Shown: positions 1 through 9,251 of the stretch, piece after piece
Numbering within the stretch: position 1 is the first letter of the stretch
Layout: the number at the start of each line of letters is the position of its first letter
The notes under the pieces: generated by a model
What the model was told of the DNA's origin: nothing
What the model saw: only the letters and a program-made list of their open reading frames with translations
Databases searched by the model: none
Program-made: the position numbers and the translations under genes
Source of the DNA: Eutreptiella sp. 'Long Island Sound 2002'
Lineage: Eukaryota > Euglenozoa > Euglenophyceae > Eutreptiales > Eutreptiaceae
Length of the DNA: 64,000 nucleotides
Assembly (NCBI GenBank): GCA_964036045.1
Contig: OZ038391.1
Location: 45,271,621-45,335,620, forward strand
Direction of reading: 5' to 3'

Positions 1-1619
1 GGCGGCTCGTCTTGGCTGGACATGTGATCCAGCACCCTCTGTACGAAGGTATCCCCGTCATAGGAACCAGAGACGATTGAGTCCACTTCCCACCAGGCTT
101 TGTCCTGGCCTTTGCCCTCACGCTGGTTTCCCCAGTCGTGAAAGGGCTGATCCATATACCCCTGAACCAGATCCCACTCCTCTTCAGTGAGGGGGTCTTC
201 GGAGTCCGATTCTTCGATGTCAACAGGGGGAACCGCAAAGCATTGCCTCCAAGGCTCTGCTATGATGCGGTTGACACACACGAAGTCCGTGGTGTCGGCC
301 TGATCAAGGCCCCCATCCACATAGTGGAAGTCTGTTGGCCATCTCTGGGGTGGCATGGGCTGTCCCTTAGCGTCTTGATAGACACTCTCTCCAGCCGGTA
401 GGACGACCTTGTTTAAGGTCATGTTGGTCAGTGAGGCTACCCAATGTCGGGTACTTTCCTCCTCGGTGCATCCCATAGGAACAACCAGCACTGCCTTGGA
501 GCGGTCCTTGCGAATCTTCGCTATCGCTCTTGGAATGTCCCAACGGGGGCAATGGATCCACATCAAGCCCTGATGCGGACCCCAGTGCTTCTTCCACGCA
601 GAGTTTTGTGCGCTCCAGTACTTCTCACATACCCGAAGATGGGCGGAGGTTCCTGAAGAGAACGCATCCAGGGCCAGATCCGACGCTCCCAGGTCCGCAA
701 CCACTCGGTTCGCCACTTCCGGCCTTACGCCGTACTCCTGATTCGCTGGCCCAGTGGGCTCAGTGTCCAGCGCGGCCACTTCGAGCTGATTGCGTTCGGG
801 GTGGATCCATTGGCATTCCACATGGTGCTCAGGTGACGAAAGCCACGAGAGTTGGTCGTCCTGGTACAGGGTCATGGAAGCCTGGGCCGGGAGGACGCCG
901 GAGTCCGTCTCCATCATGAAGTCGTACCCGACGATCATGTCCCATTCCATCTCGGCCTTGTAGAAGCTACCGTGCAGGAGGATTTCCTTGCCGAGGTCTG
1001 GGCGGCTCAGCTCACGATGGTTCACGAACTGCAGCCTAATGGCCGCTTCCTTCGTGCCTCCCACCATGTACTGGCCGTTCGCCACCTTCAGCCTGACAGG
1101 CTTCCGACTGTCGGTCAGACACTCTGGTGGAAGTAGGCCAGCCTTGACCAAGCTGACTTGAGCTCCCGTGTCGACCAACACGTCGAAAACCTTTTCCACT
1201 TCCCCGCATAGGGCACGGACCTTAAGATGCAACTGCCGCTCGCGACCGACACGGCGCACGGCGTGCAAACTCAGGATCTCCCGCCGTTCCAGAAGCTCCA
1301 CAAGCGACTGGTGCAGGTCGTGGACAATGGGCTCAGGCTGCCCATCTGCAGCATCCAGCTGCGGTCCGGGTGATCCTCCGATACTCTCGGATAGATCCTG
1401 TAGTACATCAAACACATTCTTGGTCGCGAAGGACGGACGGGTGCAAGGGTTCGTGCCTTCACTTGCCCTCACCCCGCCTCCGCGACTGGGCGCCAGACCG
1501 GGCCTTCCGCCCGCGGCAGTCCCCTTGTGTTTACCGACTCCCGACAGGGATGGTTCGGCGCTTCCCACGTCACCATCCTGCGACCGCCCTAGCTGGGGCC
1601 CTTGGCTGCAGGGGCTCCG
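1..1619 (-). CDS. pol: LTR-A pol, N-terminal part: protease and linker, continues past the window edge
   Basis: After the UAG at 1620-1622 the same frame stays open to base 1. It encodes an aspartic protease with the active-site motif LVDTGAQVSLV at about 1178-1146 and, further on, a WDMIVGYDFM flap/hydrophobic motif. A long linker without recognised domains follows. It matches the linker of LTR-B at 9310-9980 almost residue for residue. Reverse transcriptase, RNase H and integrase would lie beyond the left edge. The protease would cut the Gag-Pol precursor. There is no separate methionine start near the beginning, so expression as a Gag-Pol readthrough product is the simplest reading. The frame is open only if the UAG is decoded as a sense codon part of the time. 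Confidence 0.85.
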
Positions 1620-1622
1620 CTA
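1620..1622 (-). promoter_or_regulatory. Candidate UAG readthrough site between gag and pol of LTR-A
   Basis: A single TAG separates gag and pol in the same frame. The downstream context is CGGAGCCCC. LTR-R has TAG followed by AGGAGCCCC at its own gag-pol junction, and LTR-C has TAG followed by GGGGGC. A following CGG or G-rich triplet is a known permissive context for readthrough in several RNA viruses. That this site works here is inference. Confidence 0.65.
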
Positions 1623-4600
1623 GGGGGCGTCGGTTGTGGAAGAGGGGGTGTTCTCCTCGGCCTCAACGTCGTTGATGCCCTTCTTTCTTCCCCCTTTACC
1701 TCCTCCTTTACCCTTCTTGTCCTTGTCCTTGTTCTGGTCATTCTGGTTGTTCTCCTTGTTCTTGTTATCCGACCTGGGGACCCAGTTCCGCTTGATCTCC
1801 TGGATCTCCTTGGCCAACTCGGTTCCCACCGACGACATCAGCTTGGCCAGCTCGTCCTTGTCCACCTCCATCTTGGCTTCCCGGATACCCGCGGTCGCAC
1901 GCTTCTTCGACCCGTGCGCCTTCTTGTAAGCCTCCGTGTCGGCCTTGTGGATGGGGCATGTTCGGTGGTCATGGTTGAAGCCTTTCTTCCTCCCATAACA
2001 CACGAAACAGCCCTGAGGGTGAGCTCGTATGAACTCCCCAAAGGACAGCGGAGGGTCGCCAATGCGGCGAGGGTCCCTCTTCTCCTGCTTCCTCCAACCC
2101 TGCTGCAGGGGCTTCCAGTTTGCTGGCTTGGTCCCCGCGCTCAGGTTCTTGGCCACGAAGGCACACACGGCCACTTCGGCGGGCTCATCGTCGTCGTCAT
2201 CGTCGACGAGAGTCTCATCGCCGCCGGCTCCCGCTGGGTCCATGGCGTCTTCCCCGCCAGGTCCCTCGCCAACGTAGTTGACGTCGCGGTCGCCGGGCCT
2301 CAACCCGCGGGTGTGGTGGAGGTTTCGGTACTCCTTGAGTACTTCCTCGCCAACCCACTCCAGGATCTCGTCGCAGCTCATCCGCGCCGGGATGGGCTGC
2401 AGACGGATGGTCTGGCCGCTCAACTCACAATCGTCAAGGCGCCAGATCGCGGTCTTCTCGCGATCGCCCGAGACGGTGATGAGAAGAGCGTTCCGCAGGG
2501 AGTGCCGTTTGACATCCCGGGCCACGTTCTTCTTCGCCCAAGACACAACGTTCGTATGATACTCCTTGGGGAGCATCATCTTGACCGTGTGGTTGGACTT
2601 GGCCCTCTTGGATTCCTCCTTGGTGACCCTCTTGATCCATGCTTCCGGCAGCATGGAGAGCAGGCGAGCCTGCTCGTCACCCTCGTTCCAATCCTCCACG
2701 TTGCGGCGGAAGAGGGTGTATTTCCCTCGGAAGTCCCGCCACTCTCGTAGGCGGATCTCCCGTCCATCATGCTCAAGCTTGATGGACTTCCAGCGCTTGG
2801 CAGCCACCTGCGGAGCGTCCACCCGCTCCTGCTCGTTGAGCCACTTCTTGGCGTCCTTGAGGGTCTTGATTTTCCCCTCCTTGGTCGCCACGAAGTATAG
2901 CTCGCCGAGCACTTCCGGCAGGCGGTACCTGAACCGTTTGAAGACATATCTCTCCGCATCCGCGGGAGGTTGGTCTTCAGTGACGGCCAGCCCCCAATCG
3001 TCCAGCTTCTCCAAGAAGCGGTCGAGGTTGAGGGGATTGCCGTCGTACATGGGGGGCTTGATGTCCTTCAAGTCTTCCCACACGGCGGCGTCCGCGGCCT
3101 TAGAGACCATGAACGCCGGCCGCGAGGTCGACCGAGGTTCCCATCGGCCTCGCCCACGGACTCCCACGGCCGCCACGTCCATCTCCTCCATGGAATCCCT
3201 GTGGCTACGCCGCGGTTCCTCCACGTACGCTGAACCGAAATGTTCACGCCGTACTGCATCCATGTACGCATCCTCATCACGGCGCCGGCGGCTGCGTTCA
3301 GCGGCCTCCCGTCGTACACCACGCGGCGGGCTGATGTCGAACTCCTCCAGGTCCAGGTCCAGGTCCAGGTCCTCACCTTCGCCGACATCCCACTCCACGT
3401 CTCCTCTGGGGACCTCATCCCTGAGTCCACCATAACGTCCTCCAGCCCTGGGGATTGGCACCGGGGCTGGTGGCGGGCGTCGGGGGCGTACAGGCGTCCG
3501 CGGTGGAGCACGGCGGTTGTGGTAGTCCGCGCTGAGCCACTCATCGCGCCATTCCTCACTGCCACTGCCGGGCGGCACGCGCTCGTTGCGGCGGCCCGCG
3601 CTGTGGTGAGAGGGGGCGGAGAGAGAGGGGGCACTGGCGCTGGGGCGACTCCTGGGGGCTCCGCCGGGGGCGTGGGGTCTGCCTGGACCTGGTCCGGGTC
3701 CCCAGCCGTCGTCCGACGAGCCAGACTCCAGGGGTGGGTGGTCGCTGCCGACTCTCCCACGGGCTTCCAGCGCATCCAGCCTCTCCTGCAGGCCGCTGAC
3801 GACGTTGGTCAGCGACTTGGTCTCGGCCCTGGCGATGTCCAGGTCCTTCTGCGCGCGCGCGGCGACCGTGGAGATGCGAGCCATCTCGCTCTTGCCCGTG
3901 TCTACCTCCAGCTCGAGCAACTGGACTCTCCTGCGGAGGTAGACAATCCACCACCAGGTGGCATCCGGGTCGCCGTTCCCTGGTGGGTCGTCGGGGTCCC
4001 CAGGGGGTCCTCCAGGAGGGCCTCCGCCGGGTCCGCCCGGTGAAGGGGGTCCTCCCCCGCCCGGTGGTCCGCCTCCAGGGGGTCCACTTGGTGGGCGTCC
4101 TCCAGGGGGTCCTGATGGTCCTCCGCCAGGGGGTCCCGGTGGGTCTCCGCCGGGTCGCCTCGGTGGGTCCGAGGATGGGCGCGTGATGCCGAACTCCATG
4201 TCGTCATCTTCGTCCATGTCGCCCCACCTGGGCGTCTCGGTCACGGAGGACTCGGAGCTCCGGTAGGGAGGAGGGGGATCCTCATCCTCACCTTCCATGG
4301 GGACGTCTCCGCCACCTCCGCCCGTCCAAGCCACCACTTGGCGATGTCGACGGCCTCGTTCATCCCCGTCACTGGCGGTGAAGAAGGGGTCACTGTCGTG
4401 GGGGTGCCCACCCGCTGGCCTCCGCGGCCTCTCGGGGGTCTTCCCCTTGCCCTTCCTCCGTCGACGGGCGGTGGTGCTACCGCTCCCACTGCTGCCCGTG
4501 TCCGCCTCATCCAGCTTCATCCTGGAGGAGGCGTCCCCTTCGAAAAGTCTTCGAAGGGTCTCCACTCGCGATCCTCCCGGGGGAGTCTCGTGGCGGAGTT

Positions 4601-5942
4601 TGGCCTCTGCCTCCTCCATTGCGGCGGCGGTGGCTGCGGCAGCTCGCGCTTCGGCCTCTTCCCGAGCACGAGCCGCCTCGGCTTCCCGGGCCTGCAGCAG
4701 CTGCGCCTTCTGCGCCTCCAACGCCGCCAGCTCCGCCTCCGTCTTGGCCTTCTCCTCAGCGACCTTCCGTCGCGCGGCCTCGATGGCTTCCTTCTTGGCG
4801 GCGTCCTCCTGGGCCTTAGCCGTCGCTTCGGCGTGGGCCCTTTCCTCCGCCTCCTTCTTTGCCCTCCCTTGGGCAAGCGCCTCTTCCAGCGCCTTCACCT
4901 CGGCCTCCTTGCAGGCAATGGCCTCCTGCGTCAGGCGGGCTTCCTCGTCGACTGCCGCCAACTCACCGTTGACCTGGGCAGTTGCTGCACTATGGGCGGC
5001 CACGGCCGTGAGTCCAGCCGCGATGGCCGCCACGGTCTGGGTGTGGATGGCCATGCCATGCGCCCACTGCGCAGCCTCCTCCTGGGCGATGCCGGCGGCG
5101 CCCTCCACAGCAGCGCTGTACTGCTTGGCCCGTTGCCGGGCAACCCGACGGTTGCAGGGCACCCCACAGGCGCGCTCACAGGCGCGCGCCACGTCCCTTT
5201 CGGGAGCGACGCTGCTGCTGGAGCTGGCCTGGTCGGCCGGCGTCCTCCCGCGGTGGGCCGACTCGATGTCGCTGCTGGGGCCTGCTGAGGCCTGCCGGGC
5301 CTTCAGGAGCAGCGAACGGGGCTTGGCCTGGGTCTGCTTGGCGACTTGGATGTAGTCGCCAAGGGTGGTGGAGCCGGGGTGGTGTCCACCATTGGGCCGT
5401 TGGGGACTGGGGGCTGGGGTTCCGCCCTTGGCGCCTTGGGCGGCTTCGGCAGCCAGGGACTCCTGGTACTCCCGCCACCTCCGGTCCCTCTTCTTGTCCC
5501 CGGCGGACCGCTTCTCCGTCCCCGGAGACGCGCTGCTGCTGCCCTGCAGCCTGCGCTCGCTTCCCGGTTCCGGGAACTTCTTCTCGATCACGTCCCACAG
5601 GGAGACGTTGATCGAGGCGCCCGACGGGTAGGCGTTGGGGTCCTCGTCCTCCTCGATCCCGTCGGGGCGCAGCCCTTCGCCGGGCCTGTCCGGCCGGGTC
5701 CACGCCCTCCAGCGCCTCTGCTGGTGGCGGTACTCGTACCCCTCCGCCCGCAGCCAGTCCTCCACGGCCTGCAGGCGGTCGGGGGCGATGTCCGTGCGGA
5801 GCTCGAAGCTCCTGGGCATGCCCCCTTCGCACTGGGGGTTGCTGTGGCGGTAATGCTGGTCCCAAACCAACCCACGCAGCAGGCGTGCTGCATGGGGGTG
5901 GGGCCGCGGCCACGTCCTGCCCGCTTCCTGCCAATTCACCAT
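1620..5942 (-). CDS. gag: LTR-A Gag, about 1440 residues
   Basis: The open frame extends a little further upstream (to a GTG at 5984), but the first ATG, at 5942, sits in a good initiation context (GCC before, G after), so I place the start there. Going leftward the protein has a charged N-terminal region; a long Ala/Glu/Lys coiled coil (about 5080-4540); Ser/Arg/Lys-rich linkers; a Gly/Pro collagen-like tract (about 4180-3960); a second short coiled coil (about 3930-3780); an acidic LDLDLDL repeat made by (AGGTCC)n near 3345-3372; a Ty3-type capsid-like region (about 3085-2340); and a zinc-finger-like CX2C...HxH...C segment near 2012-1955. A Lys/Gly/Asn-rich nucleic-acid-binding tail ends it. 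It is several times longer than ordinary Ty3 Gag proteins, the extra length being N-terminal. It would form the particle and package RNA. No disruption was seen. Confidence 0.85.
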   Translation of the reverse strand: MVNWQEAGRTWPRPHPHAARLLRGLVWDQHYRHSNPQCEGGMPRSFELRTDIAPDRLQAVEDWLRAEGYEYRHQQRRWRAWTRPDRPGEGLRPDGIEEDEDPNAYPSGASINVSLWDVIEKKFPEPGSERRLQGSSSASPGTEKRSAGDKKRDRRWREYQESLAAEAAQGAKGGTPAPSPQRPNGGHHPGSTTLGDYIQVAKQTQAKPRSLLLKARQASAGPSSDIESAHRGRTPADQASSSSSVAPERDVARACERACGVPCNRRVARQRAKQYSAAVEGAAGIAQEEAAQWAHGMAIHTQTVAAIAAGLTAVAAHSAATAQVNGELAAVDEEARLTQEAIACKEAEVKALEEALAQGRAKKEAEERAHAEATAKAQEDAAKKEAIEAARRKVAEEKAKTEAELAALEAQKAQLLQAREAEAARAREEAEARAAAATAAAMEEAEAKLRHETPPGGSRVETLRRLFEGDASSRMKLDEADTGSSGSGSTTARRRRKGKGKTPERPRRPAGGHPHDSDPFFTASDGDERGRRHRQVVAWTGGGGGDVPMEGEDEDPPPPYRSSESSVTETPRWGDMDEDDDMEFGITRPSSDPPRRPGGDPPGPPGGGPSGPPGGRPPSGPPGGGPPGGGGPPSPGGPGGGPPGGPPGDPDDPPGNGDPDATWWWIVYLRRRVQLLELEVDTGKSEMARISTVAARAQKDLDIARAETKSLTNVVSGLQERLDALEARGRVGSDHPPLESGSSDDGWGPGPGPGRPHAPGGAPRSRPSASAPSLSAPSHHSAGRRNERVPPGSGSEEWRDEWLSADYHNRRAPPRTPVRPRRPPPAPVPIPRAGGRYGGLRDEVPRGDVEWDVGEGEDLDLDLDLEEFDISPPRGVRREAAERSRRRRDEDAYMDAVRREHFGSAYVEEPRRSHRDSMEEMDVAAVGVRGRGRWEPRSTSRPAFMVSKAADAAVWEDLKDIKPPMYDGNPLNLDRFLEKLDDWGLAVTEDQPPADAERYVFKRFRYRLPEVLGELYFVATKEGKIKTLKDAKKWLNEQERVDAPQVAAKRWKSIKLEHDGREIRLREWRDFRGKYTLFRRNVEDWNEGDEQARLLSMLPEAWIKRVTKEESKRAKSNHTVKMMLPKEYHTNVVSWAKKNVARDVKRHSLRNALLITVSGDREKTAIWRLDDCELSGQTIRLQPIPARMSCDEILEWVGEEVLKEYRNLHHTRGLRPGDRDVNYVGEGPGGEDAMDPAGAGGDETLVDDDDDDEPAEVAVCAFVAKNLSAGTKPANWKPLQQGWRKQEKRDPRRIGDPPLSFGEFIRAHPQGCFVCYGRKKGFNHDHRTCPIHKADTEAYKKAHGSKKRATAGIREAKMEVDKDELAKLMSSVGTELAKEIQEIKRNWVPRSDNKNKENNQNDQNKDKDKKGKGGGKGGRKKGINDVEAEENTPSSTTDAP

Positions 5943-6394
5943 GGCAGCAGGGGCGTAGATGGTCTTGAAGTCCTTGATGTGCACTCGTTCACCTCAACGA
6001 ACTGGTTGTGGTTGTTGGGGAGGGTGCTGCAGCACTGGATTGGAAGTGCGGCTGGTGCTGGTCAGCCGGTGGTTGTGGAGGTGGTTGACGCGGCCTTGCT
6101 GGTCGGCCGGTGGAACTCCGGGTCGGCCGATGGGGCTGATGCAGGAGTCCTGGTCTGTGCACCTCTTTCAGGGCTGCTGCGCGGTCAGGGCGGTGCTCTT
6201 GACGGCGCTGCGGGCTCCGTGACGAACTCGGCGCTGCCGCTGAGTGGCGCTGCGAGCTGCTGCGCTGCGCTGCGAGACGCTGCGCTGCGCTGCGAGCTAC
6301 GAGCTGCGCCGCGCTGCTGCGACGCGCTGCTCGGGGTTGGTGGCCCCGAGTGGCACGCGAGGGTTGGGTAACCCCGCGGCGGTGAAACGCTTTT
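5943..6394 (-). other. LTR-A leader between 5' LTR and gag
   Basis: About 450 bases. On the plus strand it contains an imperfect CTGCG-type simple repeat at about 6236-6330. I found no TGG-initiated primer-binding site directly after the LTR end at 6395, unlike LTR-R and LTR-C. The packaging signal and primer site are therefore unassigned. Confidence 0.5.
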
Positions 6395-9251
6395 GACGCG
6401 TTCCCGTGGGGGGCCGGCCACGGGACGCCGCGGTGACACGCACAAGTGAGCAGGCAGGCAAGGCACTACGCTCACAAGGGCATCAATACGCCTGTGTCAT
6501 GTGACAAAGCGTTTCAGAATCCTTGCCACTCTGCAAAGAGGGAACGAAAGTATGTACAGCAACACATCAGGATATGTACACATGGGGTTAAGACTGGACT
6601 GGGGTAAGGGCATCAAGGGACAATAGACACTCAGTCCCAACTCATATCCCAATCCCAGGTCCGACCCTCTCAGTGGCTGATGGGGGCGGGGGCTCAAACA
6701 CAACCCATGCCCTGCTCAGTCCGGACCCTGAAACCCTGCCAATGGGAGAGGGGTCCCGCACAGCCACAGGCGAGTTCCTGGGAACCAATGGGCTCCAAGG
6801 CCAACCGACAGTGGCTCCCTATGCTCCCTTAACGGCAGGTCCCAACTCCCCTCTGAGCCAGAGATATGGCCCCGCCATTATCACCCAGGAGTTGGTAGCT
6901 GAAAATGGGCTGTTTCAGCCCAAACTGAAATTAGCTTGAAAAACTCCAAAATTGACCCCTCGTCCGGACCCGCCAGAGGTAGGGACGAGGCAACTGACCC
7001 TATGCCCTTCAAGTACGAACTCCCTGGAGCCCTCACCCAACCTGGTTCCCTCTGAGGTCCCGGCATCAGGGCAACACGGATGAGTCAAGTGGGGTCATGA
7101 TGCCAAAATCACCAAAATTGGCGTCATTCCCATGCGTGGCTCGCCCGGCCAAGGTAAGGCCAATGGCTCACAGGGTAGGAGGCAGGACCTAGGACTTATA
7201 TCTGAGCGTACAACTTGGATTTAGGTCCGGGCTCCCTATGGGCTTAGAGAAATGGGGCCGCCAATTGACCACACGGAAGGGGGAAATTGGGGTCCCAAAA
7301 TTGGGTCATTTTGGCTGCTTGAAATGAGCCAAAATTCGGTGTGCTCCCAATAGTATATCTCCACACCGGCTTGGAGATCGGATCCGCCATCCCATACGCA
7401 ATCCACCGGGAGTCCAACGGAGACTCCCATGCCTTTGGCTCTCAAAGATCTCCATGCTGCTCGGCGTGGTGACGATCCCAATTGGGTCCACAAATGCAAA
7501 AATGGCAAAATTGCCCATACTCAATTTGGCCTAGCGCCTTAACGAAGGCGGCTCCGCTTCGCCCACGTGGTGTGTGGACCATGGGGACCATTACCCATAA
7601 CAGCCATGTCATATATGGTCCATTGGTCCATGCGTCCGGCGTGCACGAAGGTTAGAACATGGGGCACGGCGGGCAGCGAAAGTGGAAAAATGCTCAAAAT
7701 GGCCAAAATTGCACACACTCATGGTTAGGGCAAATGAGGCACATGCCCGACTCGGACCGGAGTGTGCCATAGGATTGGTATCAAGTCACATATGTCCAAC
7801 ATATCTTTGGGGCGTCGCCCAACTCCTCCGGTATTGGGAATGGCAGGGTCGCCAAGTGAGCCCATGATTTGGGATAGTCCCAAATCGCCAACATGGCGGC
7901 CACGGTATGCCAAGCTCAAGAGGAGTTATTCGCCGGGTCCAAGATATGTTGGCGACCGAAGTATGTACCCTCATAACATACTTGGGTCATGATGTCGATT
8001 GAGCGCAACGTTGAGATATACGTTCGCCACTTGACATCATGACGAGCCAAAAATGGCAAAATTGGCACAAAGACACACAAAAGTGCATTGAAAGGTGCAC
8101 AATTATATTATAATATCTTTGGCTTGGTTCGCGCAATCACCTAATCCTTCTAAACACAATGACTTGACACCAATGACCTTCGATCCCACATATGTGCTCC
8201 ACTTGGGGCGCCTTGAAAGGTTACGAGCGCTGCTTCCCAAGTGGGCACATGAAAATATGGAAAATTGTAAAATACACACCTTGCTCCCAACGCATCGCTT
8301 CGGGATCACCACACAAGCTTCCCTTCACGAAGGTTAGGCTTGCAATTGACCGTAGGGAGTACGGAGAAGGGGCTTGCACAATATGAGGTCCATTGGCGGG
8401 CTTGGCTTGGAGCAATGGACCCGCCAAATGGGCACGCAACACAACACATGGCACATACCACATATTGCCCAAAAAGGTGGCTCCCACCACGATATGTCAT
8501 GCCCCTCCAAGGGCATAACTTTGTGTCAATCGCTCATAGGAACTCAAGGAGAGTTCCTATGCAACACCAACACTTGCGCGCTACACTCGAAGGTTATCTT
8601 AACGCACGCAATATCATGGCCAAAGAGTTATAACGCAAACTCTACCCAATTGACCATGATCCATTACACTAGCGCGCACGTGTGGAGACGCAAGGCATAT
8701 AATGCTTCCTAAATTACGTCGGGAGTATTGTGAATACATCCCACGTTTCCTTATCGTCAATACTCGCAAGCAACACGAGATATGACCTTCACAAGTGGCC
8801 TCACGAATCAACTTTGTTTTGCCCATATCTTTAAGACAAATGGAGGGGAGGATAAAAGGGAAGTTGATTCGTGCATACGGAAGCACGTAGGTCCACTCGA
8901 AAGAGGTCAAATCAAGTGCGGGGATGTCGAAGTCGAAAATCCGATTTCGACATCCTGAAAAATTCGGATTAAGGTTGCGAGTATTAATTATGAAAATTGC
9001 GGAAGCATCCATGCAGTTCCTGGCGACTTTGGAGCCTTCGTCGCGGATAGCGTTAAAATTTCCATTATAAACAGTTAAACTGGCGGTTACGGTAAAGTCG
9101 CGAACCAACCGCCAGCAGTCAAAACAGTGAGTATCGGAACGGAAGCATAAAAATTGACGGAAACAATATGAAAATAAAACCCTGTTGATTCCTGATATTC
9201 TGATACTCAAATCTCCGCTGGCGGTGCATCGGTTGCCGATGCGGGGCTTCA
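6395..9251 (-). repeat. 5' LTR of LTR-A (2.86 kb)
   Basis: On the minus strand it starts TGAAGC (T at 9251) and ends CGTCA (A at 6395). Both ends are set by comparison with the LTR of LTR-B (53140-56141), with which it shares long stretches, for example 6400-7700 against 54800-56141 in reverse complement. It is also distantly related to the LTR of LTR-R: the segment around 8700-9215 matches 29870-30390. The LTR is unusually long for Ty3/gypsy. Many short ORFs in it are noise. It holds a 32-base inverted repeat at 8923-8954. Confidence 0.8.
8923..8954. promoter_or_regulatory. Conserved palindrome in the U3-like part of the LTR
   Basis: The arms GATGTCGAA and TTCGACATC with inner TCG/CGA pairs form a hairpin or dyad with a short AAAATC loop. 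The identical 32 bases occur in the otherwise divergent LTR of LTR-R at 30079-30110. A transcription-factor site or RNA structure is inferred. Confidence 0.6.

Larger units (their letters stand above)
1..9251 (-). mobile_element. LTR-A: Ty3/gypsy-type retrotransposon, 5' part
   Basis: Minus-strand element entering from the left edge. Reading leftward it has a 5' LTR (9251 to 6395), a leader, a very long gag, an in-frame UAG and the start of pol. Its pol is closely similar to the plus-strand pol of LTR-B beginning near 9252, so A and B belong to one family. Its LTR begins exactly where the B pol sequence ends, which suggests A inserted into B head-on and that the rest of B's 5' half lies beyond the left edge. 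The 3' half of A is not in the window. Gag and the visible part of pol carry no inactivating stop, so A is young or selectively maintained. Confidence 0.85.

Noticed and set aside
1620-1622. Reassignment of UAG to an amino acid in the host
   Set aside because: In LTR-B and N3, TAG replaces Gln, Lys and Trp codons (for example 33658, 10397, 46624) together with TGA and TAA elsewhere, the pattern of ordinary decay; the UAGs at gag-pol junctions are a separate, positioned set.
7307-7316. CATTTTGGCT as part of a dinoflagellate spliced-leader sequence
   Set aside because: Only about 10 bases match, the flanks differ, and it lies in an AT-rich, locally palindromic part of an LTR; not evidence of a spliced-leader relic.
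9185-9251. N-terminus of the LTR-B pol ORF upstream of 9252
   Set aside because: This stretch is antisense LTR-A LTR; the pol similarity begins only after it.
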